DNA from: Lasiosphaeris hirsuta
Taxonomy: Eukaryota; Ascomycota; Sordariomycetes; Sordariales; Lasiosphaeriaceae
Reading direction: 5' to 3'
DNA length: 64,000 nt
Assembly: GCA_030549175.1 (NCBI GenBank)
Contig: JAUKUA010000004.1
Coordinates: 1,302,001 to 1,366,000 of the forward strand
A model generated the notes under the pieces. That model made no database searches and was not told the DNA's origin. It saw only the letters and a list, made by a program, of their open reading frames with translations. Both the position numbers and the translations under genes were made by a program. Numbering within the stretch: position 1 is the stretch's first letter; every line of letters starts with the position of its first letter. Of this stretch, positions 53,531-64,000 are shown piece by piece.

Positions 53531-55026
53531 ATGGGGTCGTCCGTTTTGATGGTCCCGCATGCCTTCAGCTGGTTGCTCCCCGCTCAAGGTTTTGTGGCTG
53601 CTGTGGTAATCTACGCAACCGTCTATCTGTTCGGCGTCGGGAGCATACCTTTTATCCTCGCCGTTGTAGCGGTATACCATCCCTACCTACCATTGGCATC
53701 TAGGGAATGGGCATTTTGCTTACTTGCGCTAGGCTGGGATTCACTTCTTGCTGGGCATATACCTCCTCGCGACCGCCCGCAAGCCCAGATCCTATCATCT
53801 GTATATCATACCCGTATGGCTCGTCGCCTGCGGCGGCGTCTGGTGCGGCGTGCTCTACTACTTTGCCAGAGAATTAGACCTTGCCCTCAGGTCGCCATCA
53901 AGCCCTCGATACAGAAGTACCACGGAGTTGCCCCTTTTCGCAACATGGAGCAAGGTTGGCATTGCAACAGCTGCTCTGAATGTGTAAGCACTTCGTGAAA
54001 GACCTTGTGGGGTAATGAAGAAGCGGATATGCTGATATATGCCTCTAGCCTGATTGACTTTGTGATGTTGGGCTTCTTCCTCGTGAGCGCCATCCACCAG
54101 ACAAGTCGGCCTAACCACCAGGCGAGCACCTTCATCTCGACTCCGACTTACTCGCAGGTTCCCGTATGTAACCCTCTCAGCCGACAAAACAACCCCCTTT
54201 TCCCAAATCTGCAGGGTAGCTAATGCTCGCAAAGAAGACTGGCAAGTCCGATCCACAATTTACAAGTGCTGTCGGACAGCCCTACAATACATTCGTGACC
54301 CCACAAGGCCATGTCTCGCCCGTAACCGGCGGTGTCATGACGTCGCCTACTCCCCCTCTCACCGAATACAAGAACACCACACCGTCCACGACGGTATCCC
54401 CCATCTCCGCACCAACGCCCCCTTTGCAGCAACAAACACAACCCCTCCAGCAACAGCAACCCACCCAACCCGTCTCGCCCGCCCAACTCATCCAGCCCGT
54501 ACAGCGCGTACAAACAGCCCAGCGCGTACAAACAGCCCAGCGCGTACAATCAGCCCAGCACGCCCAACCAATTCAACCAATCCACGCCCCTCAAACCCTC
54601 CAACCTGTCCGATCCGTCTCATCCATCCAGCTCGGGCAGCCCGCAGCCCCCCTCCAGCCCGTCCACCAGCTGCGCCAGCAAGCCCAGCCCTACTACGACC
54701 CCGTCAACAACCGCATAGACGTCATGTCGCGCCTCTGCTCCCTGCAGCATCCCGACGGCCACTGGGACTTCACGCCCGAGCTCGCCGAGCTGGTCAAGCA
54801 CTGGGGCGGCCGGGAGCTGATGGCCCCTGCGCATGGAAATACGGCATTGACTCACGCCTGTCTAATGGACCTGTGCAATTACGTCTGGGGGGCCCAGCGG
54901 GAGGGCCGGGAGCACACGGCGCTCAACGCCGGGGAGCTAGTGAGCTTGCAGGCGGTTAATTGGGATCTGGGGTGGGCCAAAAATGCGCTGGATCGGGCGA
55001 CGGCGTGGTTGAGTGGGTTTAGGTAG
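53531..55026 (+). CDS. Four-TM protein with Gln/Pro-rich linker and VIT/vWA-type C-terminal domain
   Basis: Four exons, 437 residues: 53531-53671, 53733-53983, 54049-54163 and 54220-55026. Introns are 61, 65 and 56 nt; the last acceptor is the second of two nearby AGs (GGTAG at 54219), needed to keep frame. Residues 1-165 hold about four transmembrane helices (VAAVVIYATVYLFGVG, PFILAVVAAGIHFLLGIYLL, IIPVWLVACGGVWCGVLYY, IATAALNVLIDFVMLGFFLV), like a MARVEL-type membrane domain. Then comes a Gln/Pro/Thr-rich stretch with an 18-nt repeat. The C-terminal 110 residues (SLQHPDGHWDFTPELAELV ... NWDLGWAKNALDRATAWL) resemble the closing domain of VIT/vWA proteins, here without VIT or vWA. The role is unknown; it may be a membrane scaffold. 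Confidence 0.72.
54500..54560 (+). repeat. 18-nt tandem repeat, about three copies, coding
   Basis: Units of the type CAGCGCGTACAAACAGCC encode repeated Gln-Arg-Val-Gln-Thr-Ala in the Gln-rich linker. The copies are almost identical at the DNA level, so the expansion is recent. Confidence 0.9.
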
Positions 55027-55981
55027 CGGCAGGGTGGGGGTTTTGGTATGATAATGGAGGGGGGGATGTCGTCGGAGAGCCTTTCGTTTTTGGGTTCCTG
55101 GGTGGACTTGGGGTGTGGGGGGGATGTTCTTTTATTTCATGAGAGATGACTCAAGGGACAGGTTAGACAGCAGGTATTATTGGGAAGGGGAGATGTCCAG
55201 CAATGATAAGAGGGCATTACATTGCGAATTGCGGAAAGAGAGGCCAAGTGATTCCTTTGTGTCCTAGACACGAAAAAACACTCTCCGGTAGAATCCGTAC
55301 CTGGGCCTGAGGATTTGATGACCGTTTCCCTTCTACATCCAGGTCATACCTGCTTTGTTGAGTGCTTGGTAATATAAATTGTCCCAGTGGTTAAAGATCG
55401 AATGATGGAAGCTGGCGGAAAGACAGCGTCATCATCTATGCCGCATCTGACGACCAGGCTAAAATATATGATGGTTCATTCAACCTGGTACAGATCAAGT
55501 TTGAGGGTCGGGCAACTGAGCTACCGCATTATAGAGGTGAGTCATTATTATAACTCCTACCTAGGACGGCGTGTACCAACCGCTAGACGGCGATGTTTGT
55601 AAGGTAACGCTCCGCGATGTTAAGCGAGTCTTGCTTGGACCACACTCGATCCTGCTTTTATCCTATCGAGCTCTCCTGCCGAGGTAGGACCATGTCTCAA
55701 GATTCTGAGGAATCATACCACGTTGTCAAAGCAAGATGTCGGGTCAATATGAGGAAGGGCTGCCACAATGACGAGCACCTGGTTGCCTGAAAGAACTGCC
55801 CCAACGGGTCCCTTTGATCGTATCACAACCACAATACAATACAAAACACACAAAACACACAAAACACACAAAACACAAACAAAAAAGAATCAACAGAGAG
55901 AACCCCCCACCCCCTGACCCCAACCTTCAATCCTCGACCTTCAACTCCCAACCCCAGGACTCAGCCGGTCATCTCGACGGC
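55027..55981. other. Intergenic with a CAAAACACA tandem repeat
   Basis: No gene recognised. Four exact 9-base units CAAAACACA lie at 55842-55877. The left part is the 3' flank of the four-TM gene. Confidence 0.5.
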
Positions 55982-57032
55982 TTAGGCCGCTGAGATGACC
56001 AGCATTGGCGCACCTCTGACATCGCTGCCAGCCGGCTCCTTGGGCGATCTGGCCAAGGCCACAACACCCCGCTTGAAGTCCCTGAACCAGGGAGCCCGCT
56101 CCTAACGGACGACGTTCTGGCCGTCGAACCGAAGTTCGAACGACAGATTGTCCAGCCCCCGGAACTGGGACAACAAGTTGGCGTTGTTGACTTTGGCCAT
56201 GTTGATCTTGCTCTCATCCTGTAGAAGCAATGTTAGCATGCATACTCAGCCGTAGGGAAAGGCCTCGCCGATGGTGGTTATACTGTGAATGGAGCGTGGC
56301 GCCTGCCTGACGGGCGGGTCCGCCGGTATATCTCCGGGTCGCTAATGGCAATGTTGAGGGTGCGCAGGCCCTCCAGGCCCAGCATCCAGTTCAGGACTGG
56401 TTCCTGGTCTCTCTTGCCGTACTCGCCAGTCCATGTCCAGTTGATGTGGCGTAATTGGGCGGTCAACAGCGAACTTCCCCTCATCCAGCACAGAGGGTCT
56501 GAGTAGGCAGGGGGGGACGGTCGAGGTGAGGACGGCGGCTAAACTTCAGCGTGAAGAGGCTGAAGACGGTATGGTGAAAGAATTCACCATACACGTCGAC
56601 CCTCATTTCTCGGCAAACGGCGCCCAACATTGAGACCTGGTCAAGCTGTTCACGGAGAAAATTCAGCTTTGCCAGGTGCTTTGCGACGTATCCATCCCAT
56701 GAATTATCATTAGGAGAAGGGGCTCTCTCCTCGACGGCATAGACAAGCCTGTAGATTTTGAAGCGGATTTCAGCAGAAAGATGTAAGAAATACGACTGGT
56801 CCTGGCCCTGTTCATAGTTAGCTTGTGGCCGCGTAGTAGAGATAACCTGACATCTTACAGGTAACGTAACGTAGCCACGGGCCTTTAAGCTTCCAAGCAT
56901 CTTGACGTTGGTTCCAACTCGAGAGCCTTTGGTGATCGCCGCAGTCGTCGTACAGCGAGAGCTGGTGTCGGCGCCAGAGAGGCTGTGACGCTGAAGCACA
57001 AGGCCATGGGATTTCAGTTGAGACGCCGCCAT
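55982..57032 (-). pseudogene. Broken 2EXR/F-box-like gene
   Basis: Start ATG at 57032. The family signature is FLHLSAEIRFKIYRLVYA, typical of fungal 2EXR/F-box-like proteins. Two introns are supported: 56808-56858 (51 nt, branch CTAAC) and 56219-56283 (65 nt, branch CTAAC). The frame changes between the part ending near 56520 and the part continuing with TWTGEYGKRDQEPVLNWM. A G7 run on the plus strand (56510-56516) sits where a small indel would explain it, and I found no intron that would. After the last intron the sequence reads well to an in-frame TAG at 56103-56105, then continues in the same frame in protein-like style (ERAPWFRDFKRGV) to TAA at 55982-55984. Two lesions suggest a decayed gene; a sequencing error could explain the first. 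Confidence 0.65.
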
Positions 57033-57467
57033 GATAGCTGTTAAAGGTGCTGTGGGAAAGAAAGCAACACCTGTGATAGATATTGGGAATCGCTTTTATG
57101 GTAACTGGGAGGGTCTTTATGGTAATCGCAAGCGGCTTGGTGGTTGTCGTGAGGAATGTGGGGGAATTTCTGAAGAGAAGGAAGTAGAACACGAGGGGTA
57201 TGTAGATTACAGAGGGCTCTGGTGTGAGAGACGTGCGTCTTCTTCATAACATGCCACTCTCGGGAAGGTACACGTTGCGGTTGTCCCAGGCCCGCTCCCG
57301 CCCGCCCTGAGTCGTTCAAAATAAGCTAGACATCAAGGCCTCAGTCACCAAGACCTGAGAATTGGCTACGCGGAGCCGTGAGTGACTCGGAGCCGTGAGG
57401 GGGCGGAGCTGTTAGGGCATCGGGAGCCGTAAAAAAGTGTAGATGCAGCAGGACCCACGAAGGCCGG
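57033..57467. other. Intergenic with short GGAGCCGTGAG repeats
   Basis: 435 bases. GGAGCCGTGAG occurs twice and GGAGCCGT once more between about 57372 and 57430. It holds the promoter side of the pseudogene and the 3' flank of the quinate-repressor homologue. Confidence 0.45.
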
Positions 57468-60031
57468 CTACTGCACAACCTCGCTCGAGGGATAAGACAA
57501 AACTCGCTGTTGTTGCTGTTGCTCCCACACCCTTCTTCCAACATCTTTCATTAACCTCTTCGGTGCCATGCGGCCGGTCATAAGCTCAAAGGCCTCAATG
57601 GCCATCTCACCCACAACCTCCAAGCCGTCAACTATCACCCAAGACGGTGAGACACTCTCTCGTAGAACCTGCATTTGAGCGACCAAAGGTGTGATCAGTG
57701 GCTCATACGCCAGCTTTGTAAACAAAGAATGTGGTTAGTCAAGACATAATAAAGGTATTCAGGGGCAGGATTTCCTTTGTTGACATGCGTGCAGTCAGGA
57801 CGAGGTTGAAAGATTTCAAAACGCACCTCTACAATGACACCACCGGTTGGACTCCGCAGCCAATCGAAAGGCATCTCGAAGTCTGCTGGCGGGTTTCCGT
57901 CGACGCTTGTTGCCGGGACACATGATATCACCATGGTCGGTAGCTGATAGCCAGGCGGCCACGAATCCAACAGCGATGACAACACGCGGCATATCTCGGA
58001 CGGAAGTCCGTTTCCCTTGGTGCCAGTGGTGATGCCTTGGGCTGTAGCCCACTGATTGAAGTGGTTGGCAACCTCAACTGCGTTGTGAGTCGTACGGTTA
58101 TGGATGAATATATTGCGGCATCCTAACTGAATCAAGGCGTAGATGGCAGCCCTTGCCATTCCCCCAGCACCCACGACAAGCCCCGTGGTCTTGGACGGCT
58201 GGACGTAGTTGCGGGGACTGATCGCTCGGCGAAGACAAGTCAATATAGCGCTCCAATCCGTGTTGTCGCCGAAGAAATCTCGAGCACGCCCGGATTTGTT
58301 TCGGGAGTTAGCGTGGTCAAGAATAGCATTGGTCTGACCCCTGAGTGGCAGCAGAACATTGACTGCTCCAATAGCGGTGGCGTGATGGCTCATGACTTTC
58401 AAGTGTGGCATGATGGCAACCTTGAACGGCGCGGTAAGAGAGCCTCCCCCAAAGGAGTCGCTGATGCATATTTGGTTTAGGCTGTCCAGCGTTGAGCAAG
58501 TGATGGCCTGAAAGGTGTGTGGCATTCCCGAGAAGTCGTAAGCCGCACTTTGCATCGCGGGCGACAGTGAGTAGGAAACATTGGAGCCGAGGACATAAAA
58601 TTGAAGGGGATCGAGCAGGAACTGGCGAAATAAATCCTCGAAAGAGGTAGTACATGTGCAGACAGTTGCCAGATGGTCTCTCTCATTCTCCATGTCTGGA
58701 TGCTTGACCGGATTGAGGATCCTGCTCTGCAAAGGCGTCCTGACACCAAGGACAGAGAAGTCGTAGGCCACAAGGGGAGGCTTTGGGTCTGGGAGGGTCT
58801 GTTGTACCCTTCTTTTAAACTCCTCACAGACCTCGACGGTGCTGTCGCCTGTGCAGAAACGAACAATGCGAACAACATCACATCCAAGAGATTGGGCCCT
58901 CTGATAGTCCTCTATATGCCGTTGGTCGGCCCAGGGCGCAGCACCAAAGCCCATATGCCAGAAATTACCAATGATCTTGGAGCGACCCTTGTGCCGGAGG
59001 ACGCGGTTCACAAGAGTCTCGTCGCGCTGCAGGTCCAGACTGACATAGTCGACGCCAAGACGGAGGCCTAGCTCCAAAAGTTCCGAGTCCATCGAGTCCT
59101 TTTCAGCAGCTGATCGCCGTCGCTCTCCGCGAGGGTTTTCCTCGACATGGTAGATAATGGGAACTCCGATCTTTCTCCTAATCAAAGCAACCTGGTTGGC
59201 GATGACATTCATCATATCATCTGGCCAGTGGTCGATAATCAACTCAACACAGTCTCCCCTCGCCTCCAAGTCCTCCCACTCGAGGTCCATGTCGACAAGA
59301 TATGACAGACGGATTCTCAGGGCATATGAGTACGATCTGAACTCAGGAGGAATGGCGCCAACAGAGAAGGGGCTTTCCAGCCAGGCACGGGTGGCGCCCC
59401 GGCTAGTGATGAGACTAAGAAATTTGGAAAAGTCTTCTCGAGCACTGAGAAGCTTTGAGGGGCCGGTCTGTCGGCCATCCATGGGGGTACCGGCGCCCGA
59501 GGCGGGAAGTGAGGTGTGTTTCGACGAGTCAAAGAGGTTGTAGTACTCAAGGTTGGAGCAGCCCCTGTGTTTCTCATCGGCCTTGAGGAGTTGCTCGGCA
59601 TCGGCGGCGTCCAGGAGAAGGGATATTTGCTCCTTTTCCCGGTGGACATAGACGACGGGATGGGTTCGGGAGTAAGCGCGGAGGGCATTCTGGGCCTCTT
59701 CGGTGAAGCTGCTCATACCGCACTCGATGATACAGTCGATGCGGTTGCTATCCAGCATGCGCTTGAAGACGTCGATATTCTGGCGCGCAAAGGCTTCCTT
59801 GCCATTCTGGGATATGAATTGGCCCCGGGATAGGCCAGTAACCTTTTCAAAATAGTGGTCCTCGGTGACGAGACGACGACGAAGATGTAGGGCGCCCATG
59901 AATCCAAGTGTGCGCTTCCCAGCTCCACGACAGCCGACGAGTACAATCGAGGCGTTTGGGTCAAAGGCCCGCTCATTTTTGGGTGCAGACATGGCTGCGG
60001 GTGGTCTGAATGTGGGTTCCGAAGCTATCAT
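57468..60031 (-). CDS. Quinate repressor homologue (QutR/qa-1S type, AROM-derived)
   Basis: 816 residues from exons 57827-60031 and 57468-57713, joined in phase across a 113-nt intron (57714-57826; donor GTGCGT, acceptor ACAAAG). The layout is that of the three C-terminal enzymes of the AROM shikimate polypeptide: a shikimate-kinase-like P-loop (GCRGAGKRTLG, from about residue 33), a type I dehydroquinase-like barrel (IIDHWPDDM, then RSKIIGNFWHMGFG), and a shikimate-dehydrogenase-like part (SYSLSPAMQSAAYDF, GGGSLTAPFK, nucleotide site VVGAGGMARAAIYAL). In Neurospora and Aspergillus this homologue represses quinate-use genes by binding the activator. Start: ATG at 60031; another Met lies at 59992, and the upstream frame has no ATG. 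The N-terminus is about 100 residues shorter than in the characterised repressors. Confidence 0.88.
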
Positions 60032-61112
60032 AGACGTCGGCTCTCGATCCCTTATCACGAGCTGCGAGGTTTGCGGATGGCTTGACCTGATGCACGCATC
60101 TGCCAACGGAAGCGGTATGCCCTAGTCAAGTAAGACGAGGAGATGGGACGCGCAAGACTGTTTCTTCAATTTCTCAAGGCTTCAAGGGGTGTCGAGGGAC
60201 ATCGAGGGCCCAGATGAATGGCCGATGCGAGCTTGTTTCCTGTCCATCGGCAGATCGGACGGCATTGGAGGCCGGGAAAATGTAGACCCTGCGATAAATC
60301 CGTAGGTACCACTCTGCAGACGTCTCAGCGCGCATCCCAGGAGCTTCCCCGCTGTACTCTCAGTGATATGGCCCAAGCTCCTGTCAATCGGTTTTGCTTA
60401 CTCCAATTTTAGGTTACCAATCCCCTGAATCCTCCCTACTCCTGTTCAACATTGTACTAATAGATGGCTCAGATTGTCTCGGGCCTGCAGCAAACAGCTA
60501 TATCTCGATATCGGTCAAGTAGGCAAGTAAGCTATATTAACAACACTGTGTAGTCGACTGCTCGGGCCAGAGATTCGCAGTGTGCCTTATGGAACCAACG
60601 ATAGTCAACCCATGCAGCTCTGAGGTGGATAGGCAACAGCCAGCCTACACAAAGGCACAATTCGATTCTCCACACTATGCGAAATGCCAAGATTTGCTGA
60701 CTTCGTTGATGGGAAAGACTAGGAAACGCATTAGAACCACCCAAATAGTCCACCAATAGCTATTTGAATTACTTCATATCATTTATGCAACTGACTCCAA
60801 TCATGATCTCCCATGCAATGTGTTGAGGATTGAGAAGAGACCCAGAAGACCGAGAATTGGGCGCCACTCGGATGGCAACCCGCTGCGGGACCGCGCGGAG
60901 AGGTCGTTGGTTTTAGCTTGCCGCCCCGCGCTTGGCTCTGCATATTCTCCAATCCACCTAATTCGTGGGCAGCGTTGGCGCCCAGTCGAGGCGACCTACC
61001 TGAACCCTCCTCGTGCTTGGCCCCGGCTCTCTGGCCCCCGGTACTGCCCCCTTCTCTGCTCTCCCGGTATACTACTCTATTGTTGTTCCGGACATATGGG
61101 GTTATCTTCGAC
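60032..61112. promoter_or_regulatory. Divergent promoter, quinate-repressor homologue / Zn2Cys6 gene
   Basis: 1.1 kb between two divergent starts. No gene or named site recognised. Confidence 0.4.
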
Positions 61113-62310
61113 ATGGAGTCCTCTGCCCCCCAAGAACCCCAATCGGCCAAGGCAGCGAATGGCAGCGACCTCGCCCAATTCCAATCTCAGTCGCCCTCTG
61201 AAGCCGCCCAAGCTGCAATGGACGCAGACGCCGATGCCGATACCAACATTGATGCCTCTGTGCCAGCCGATGAGCCCCTAGCCACTGTGAGCGAAGCTGG
61301 TGCTGAAGCTGGAAGCGAGGCTCCGATGAACCCCCGCAAGAGGAAGAAGGCTTCCCGGGCGTATGTGCTTCATGATCTCCCTCCCCCCTCCTCGCTCACC
61401 CTCAACCTCACTTCTACTCATGATCGCCCCTAACTTAACAACCCCGTTCCCGCAGCTGTGATTTCTGTCACGTCAACCACCAGCCTTGTGACAATGGGAA
61501 ACCCAAGTGTGGCGTGTGTCAAAAGCACAATAAGCCTTGTCTTTATCTGCGCCCAACTAAGCGGCGCGGCCCGCAAAAAGGTTATCGGACTGCGCTCAAC
61601 ACCTACAAGGAGAGTGCCGCCGCCTGGGGCGCCGTCTTGGGCGCCATCCCCGGGCTAGATGCTCTCATCGAGGGTACCTTGCGCAGCAACACCGGGAAGG
61701 CTGTCATCGCCTCCATTAAGGATGCCAGCCAGCAGGAGGTTCTCATCAACAGGTGGCAAGAGAGCTCCGTCTTCAAGGCTTTCTTCGGTCATAACAACCC
61801 CGCAGGCAGTGTCCAGGGAGATAACGGCCGTCCGTCCCAAGAGGCAGACGACGACGACTATGCCGGCGCCGATGATAATGCTATCATCTGCCCGGCCCCT
61901 GCCAAGAGACTTTTGCAGTCACCAATCCAACTTGGCTACGTGTCACGCCTCACGGTTGCAGAGCCCACAACACCGACGCCCTCAGAAGCAGCGCTACTGC
62001 AGGGGTTGACCTCTCTCTCTGATATTGTGGCTAAAGATGCTGCACAATCGTAAGCACATCGCTCTCACCAACTATGCCACATTGAAGCAATATGTGAACT
62101 GACCCCTACGTAGATCGTCCCGCGCCTCCCAGACTCTGGCATCGCTAGGTTTCGCCCCCGATGAGACTATTGCAGACTTCTACACGATGGGCTCCAACCC
62201 CGAGCCCATCGCCCAGCCAAATGACCAGGATTTTGACCCGGCTCTCGGCTCCGAATCGGAACAACGAGCTTACTATGAGCTACTCATGGGCCGCTCCTTC
62301 CCAGGGTGAG
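61113..62310 (+). CDS. Zn2Cys6 transcription factor, 345 aa
   Basis: Exons 61113-61360, 61457-62049 and 62114-62310, joined in phase over introns of 96 and 64 nt (donors GTATGT and GTAAGC). After an acidic/Ala-rich N-terminus and a nuclear-signal-like RKRKKASRA, the spliced sequence gives CDFCHVNHQPCDNGKPKC and then CGVCQKHNKPC overlapping its last Cys: six Cys spaced 2-6-6-2-6, a fungal binuclear zinc cluster. Next comes a basic linker (RPTKRRGPQKGYR) and a helical segment (YKESAAAWGAVLGAIPGLDA). The usual middle homology domain is absent. The intron lies directly before the first Cys, so an unspliced transcript would have no finger. Target genes are unknown; adjacency to the quinate-repressor homologue is not evidence that it is the quinate activator, which is much longer. 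Confidence 0.87.
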
Positions 62311-63486
62311 GGTCGCAGCCAGCATTCACTTTGAGCAAATCTATTATCGGCGCCGCCGATTCACCGCCTTGTTGAACGACCCTGGTTGAGTTGTCGCTCC
62401 AAAAGGTGCTGATGAAGACCATGCCATGAGGAAATGCCCGCAATAGTGTAGGATTCCAGGTAGGTTATATGTCTATCCATCCTACCGAGACCAGATTCTA
62501 ATGAAACCCAGGATGGTCTTCCATGTACTGTACGATTTATGATACCCGCCACTAAGGCACACTCCTACGAGTCATGAATAGATGAAAGCATCTGTCCTTT
62601 ACTTATATCGATTCCGTCTGCCGTGTGAATATTACTATCCAACTTCCATCGGTGAGTAGATACGACCGAGTTGATGAGAGTGAAGTTGGGGAAAAGACAT
62701 GTATGTAGCCGACACTTAATTCAGCTATACTCAACTAACAAAACTTTATAATAGGGCATTGTGTCAGAAGATGGCCTGCTCCCTCTTCACCAATCATCAC
62801 TCTTCCGGACCAAATTAGCTCAAAGAATGTGGTGACCAAGATTAGTGAGACAACAAGCCTTTTGTCTAGGTTGATTGATTCACAGTTGATCATTTTGTGA
62901 GAGGCTACAACACCAACAAGACACCAGGAAAGTGCCATCCATACCCAACCCATGCCCTCATCTGATCTTACACCTGATCCATCCCAAACACAGCCAAACG
63001 CGCCGCACAATGAACCACTATCGAGAAGGATAGAATAAAAAAGGTGTTTCCGAAAGTCCCCATGAGAGAGGGTATATGCTGCTGAATGCAGGGTTACAAT
63101 GCTGTAATGTATGTACCGTGTTCCTGTTCCCCGTTCTCCAATCCCATGCCGAGTAAAGGAGAGAAATGCAAACGGCATTGTATCATGCGTCTCTCTTGAT
63201 CCAGAAAGTCAAACCAAAAACCGTGACCAAACCAGGCCAAATGAATGCCCACTACCAGTCCAAAGAAGAAAACAAGAAGCACGCCACCCAGGTCGAGTTC
63301 CACTCGAGTATCTCGCTCGCTCGCTCACAATGCCTTGGCCACCTCTCCAAAAGAAAACGGTGAGACGGCGACCAAGATGTTAAAACAAAGGGCTTGGAAG
63401 TCACCAAGCCGGGCGAACAGAGCACAGCGGCGCAGGTGGGAATGGCCCCCTCCCCACCACCTTCGAAGACCCGATGGGAAGATGAT
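62311..63486. other. Intergenic, 1.2 kb
   Basis: 3' flanks of two convergent genes. A minus-strand frame at 62735-63178 has no recognisable features. Nothing else seen. Confidence 0.4.
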
Positions 63487-64000
63487 TCAAACCAGCTCGA
63501 ACCCATCAACCTCCACATCCTCATCATGTTCCGCACTCGCACCAGCCTCACCCATCGTCTGCCTCAGGTTTCGACGAGCCTTGCGGCCCTTGAGCGCCTC
63601 GCCGTTGGTGTCGAGAATCTCGTACTCCTTCTCGACAAAGCGCTCCATCTCGCGGCCCGTCGTCCTGACAAACACGTCCAGAGTTAGAGGCCGCCCCGGC
63701 GTATCTGTCCGGTCGAAGCTGTACAGCACGTTGTCCGACACCGACATCTTGCGCGCGAGGGGCGGTGGCGGCAGTTCGCCTAGCGAGCAGCTCGCGTCGC
63801 TAATCTCCTTCTTGGCGTAGAGCTTGGCACGCACGCGGCCTACGGGAACGTCCCAGTGGGAACGCATCTTGACGAGGTTCTGATCTTTCTTTTGGTGTGC
63901 GTGGGAGGCGCTGGAGCGGGTTAGATTGGAGTTGGGTGGTGGTGGTGGTGGTGGTGGTGATGAGAGGGGGGTTGACTCACTCGCTTAACCTCTTGTGTGG
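63487..64000 (-). CDS. Hypothetical protein, C-terminal part only
   Basis: Two exons are visible: 63981-64000 (cut by the window edge) and 63487-63888, joined in phase across a 92-nt intron (63889-63980; donor GTGAGT, acceptor AAAAG). The join reads TQEVKR then KDQNLVKMRSHWDV. The visible 130 or so residues mix basic and hydrophobic stretches (VGRVRAKLYAKKEI, LTLDVFVRTTGREMERFV) and end with a basic patch (KGRKARRNLR) and an acidic tail. A shorter model starting at ATG 63867 is possible, but the splice signals favour a longer protein. Function not recognised. Confidence 0.6.
63931..63958 (+). repeat. GGT trinucleotide repeat in an intron
   Basis: About nine GGT units inside the intron of the last gene. 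Confidence 0.85.

Noticed and set aside
55842..55877. CRISPR-like or regulatory repeat array
   Set aside because: Four directly adjoining 9-base units without spacers are a simple tandem repeat.
61113..62310. Zn2Cys6 gene as the quinate activator (qa-1F/qutA)
   Set aside because: It is less than half the usual length and lacks the middle homology domain. Adjacency alone is not enough.

Overview
This window is nuclear DNA from a filamentous ascomycete, most likely a Sordariomycete. The evidence is short spliceosomal introns (about 50-110 nt) with GTAAGT-like donors, CTAAC/CTGAC-like branch points and C/TAG acceptors, moderate GC, tRNA genes with eukaryotic A and B boxes (one with an intron), and fungal families: Rrn5, Irc3, Lam/Ysp2, a quinate repressor, a Zn2Cys6 regulator and a LaeA-type methyltransferase. 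No rRNA, CRISPR array or intact transposon was seen. Exon structures were assembled by hand from splice signals and reading phase.

Layout. 1-8.7 kb: THO2 (minus, cut by the left edge) diverges from the homoserine O-acetyltransferase gene, followed by an intron-containing tRNA-Ile. 9-15.4 kb: an Atg38/NRBF2-like MIT protein diverges from a GRAM-VASt lipid-transfer protein. 16-18.6 kb: a 77-aa protein, a tRNA-Arg-like gene and non-coding DNA. 18.6-25.6 kb: a Rad5/HLTF-like SNF2 ATPase, an RS-rich protein and mitochondrial Aim41. 26.8-28.8 kb: a ten-exon LaeA-like methyltransferase with 5.4 kb of apparently gene-free DNA upstream. 34.2-41.2 kb: the type II PI 4-kinase Lsb6 and a coiled-coil protein. 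41.9-50.1 kb: the mitochondrial helicase Irc3 diverges from Rrn5, which converges on a 1202-aa multidomain protein. 50.8-57 kb: an unknown protein, a four-TM protein with a VIT/vWA-type C-terminal motif, and a broken 2EXR/F-box-like gene. 57.5-64 kb: a quinate-repressor homologue, a Zn2Cys6 regulator and a gene cut by the right edge.

The most striking gene is at 46520-50128. One intact 3.6-kb ORF encodes a 2H phosphoesterase, an endonuclease/exonuclease/phosphatase (EEP) domain, a poly(A)-polymerase-like nucleotidyltransferase and a C-terminal MJ1316 (DUF504) domain. The order reads like a single-chain RNA-end processing or repair enzyme. Most other genes are housekeeping (mRNA export, methionine synthesis, rDNA transcription, lipid signalling, mitochondrial maintenance) and do not form a cluster. 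The specialised candidates are the LaeA-like methyltransferase, the quinate-repressor homologue without visible quinate genes, and the Zn2Cys6 regulator.
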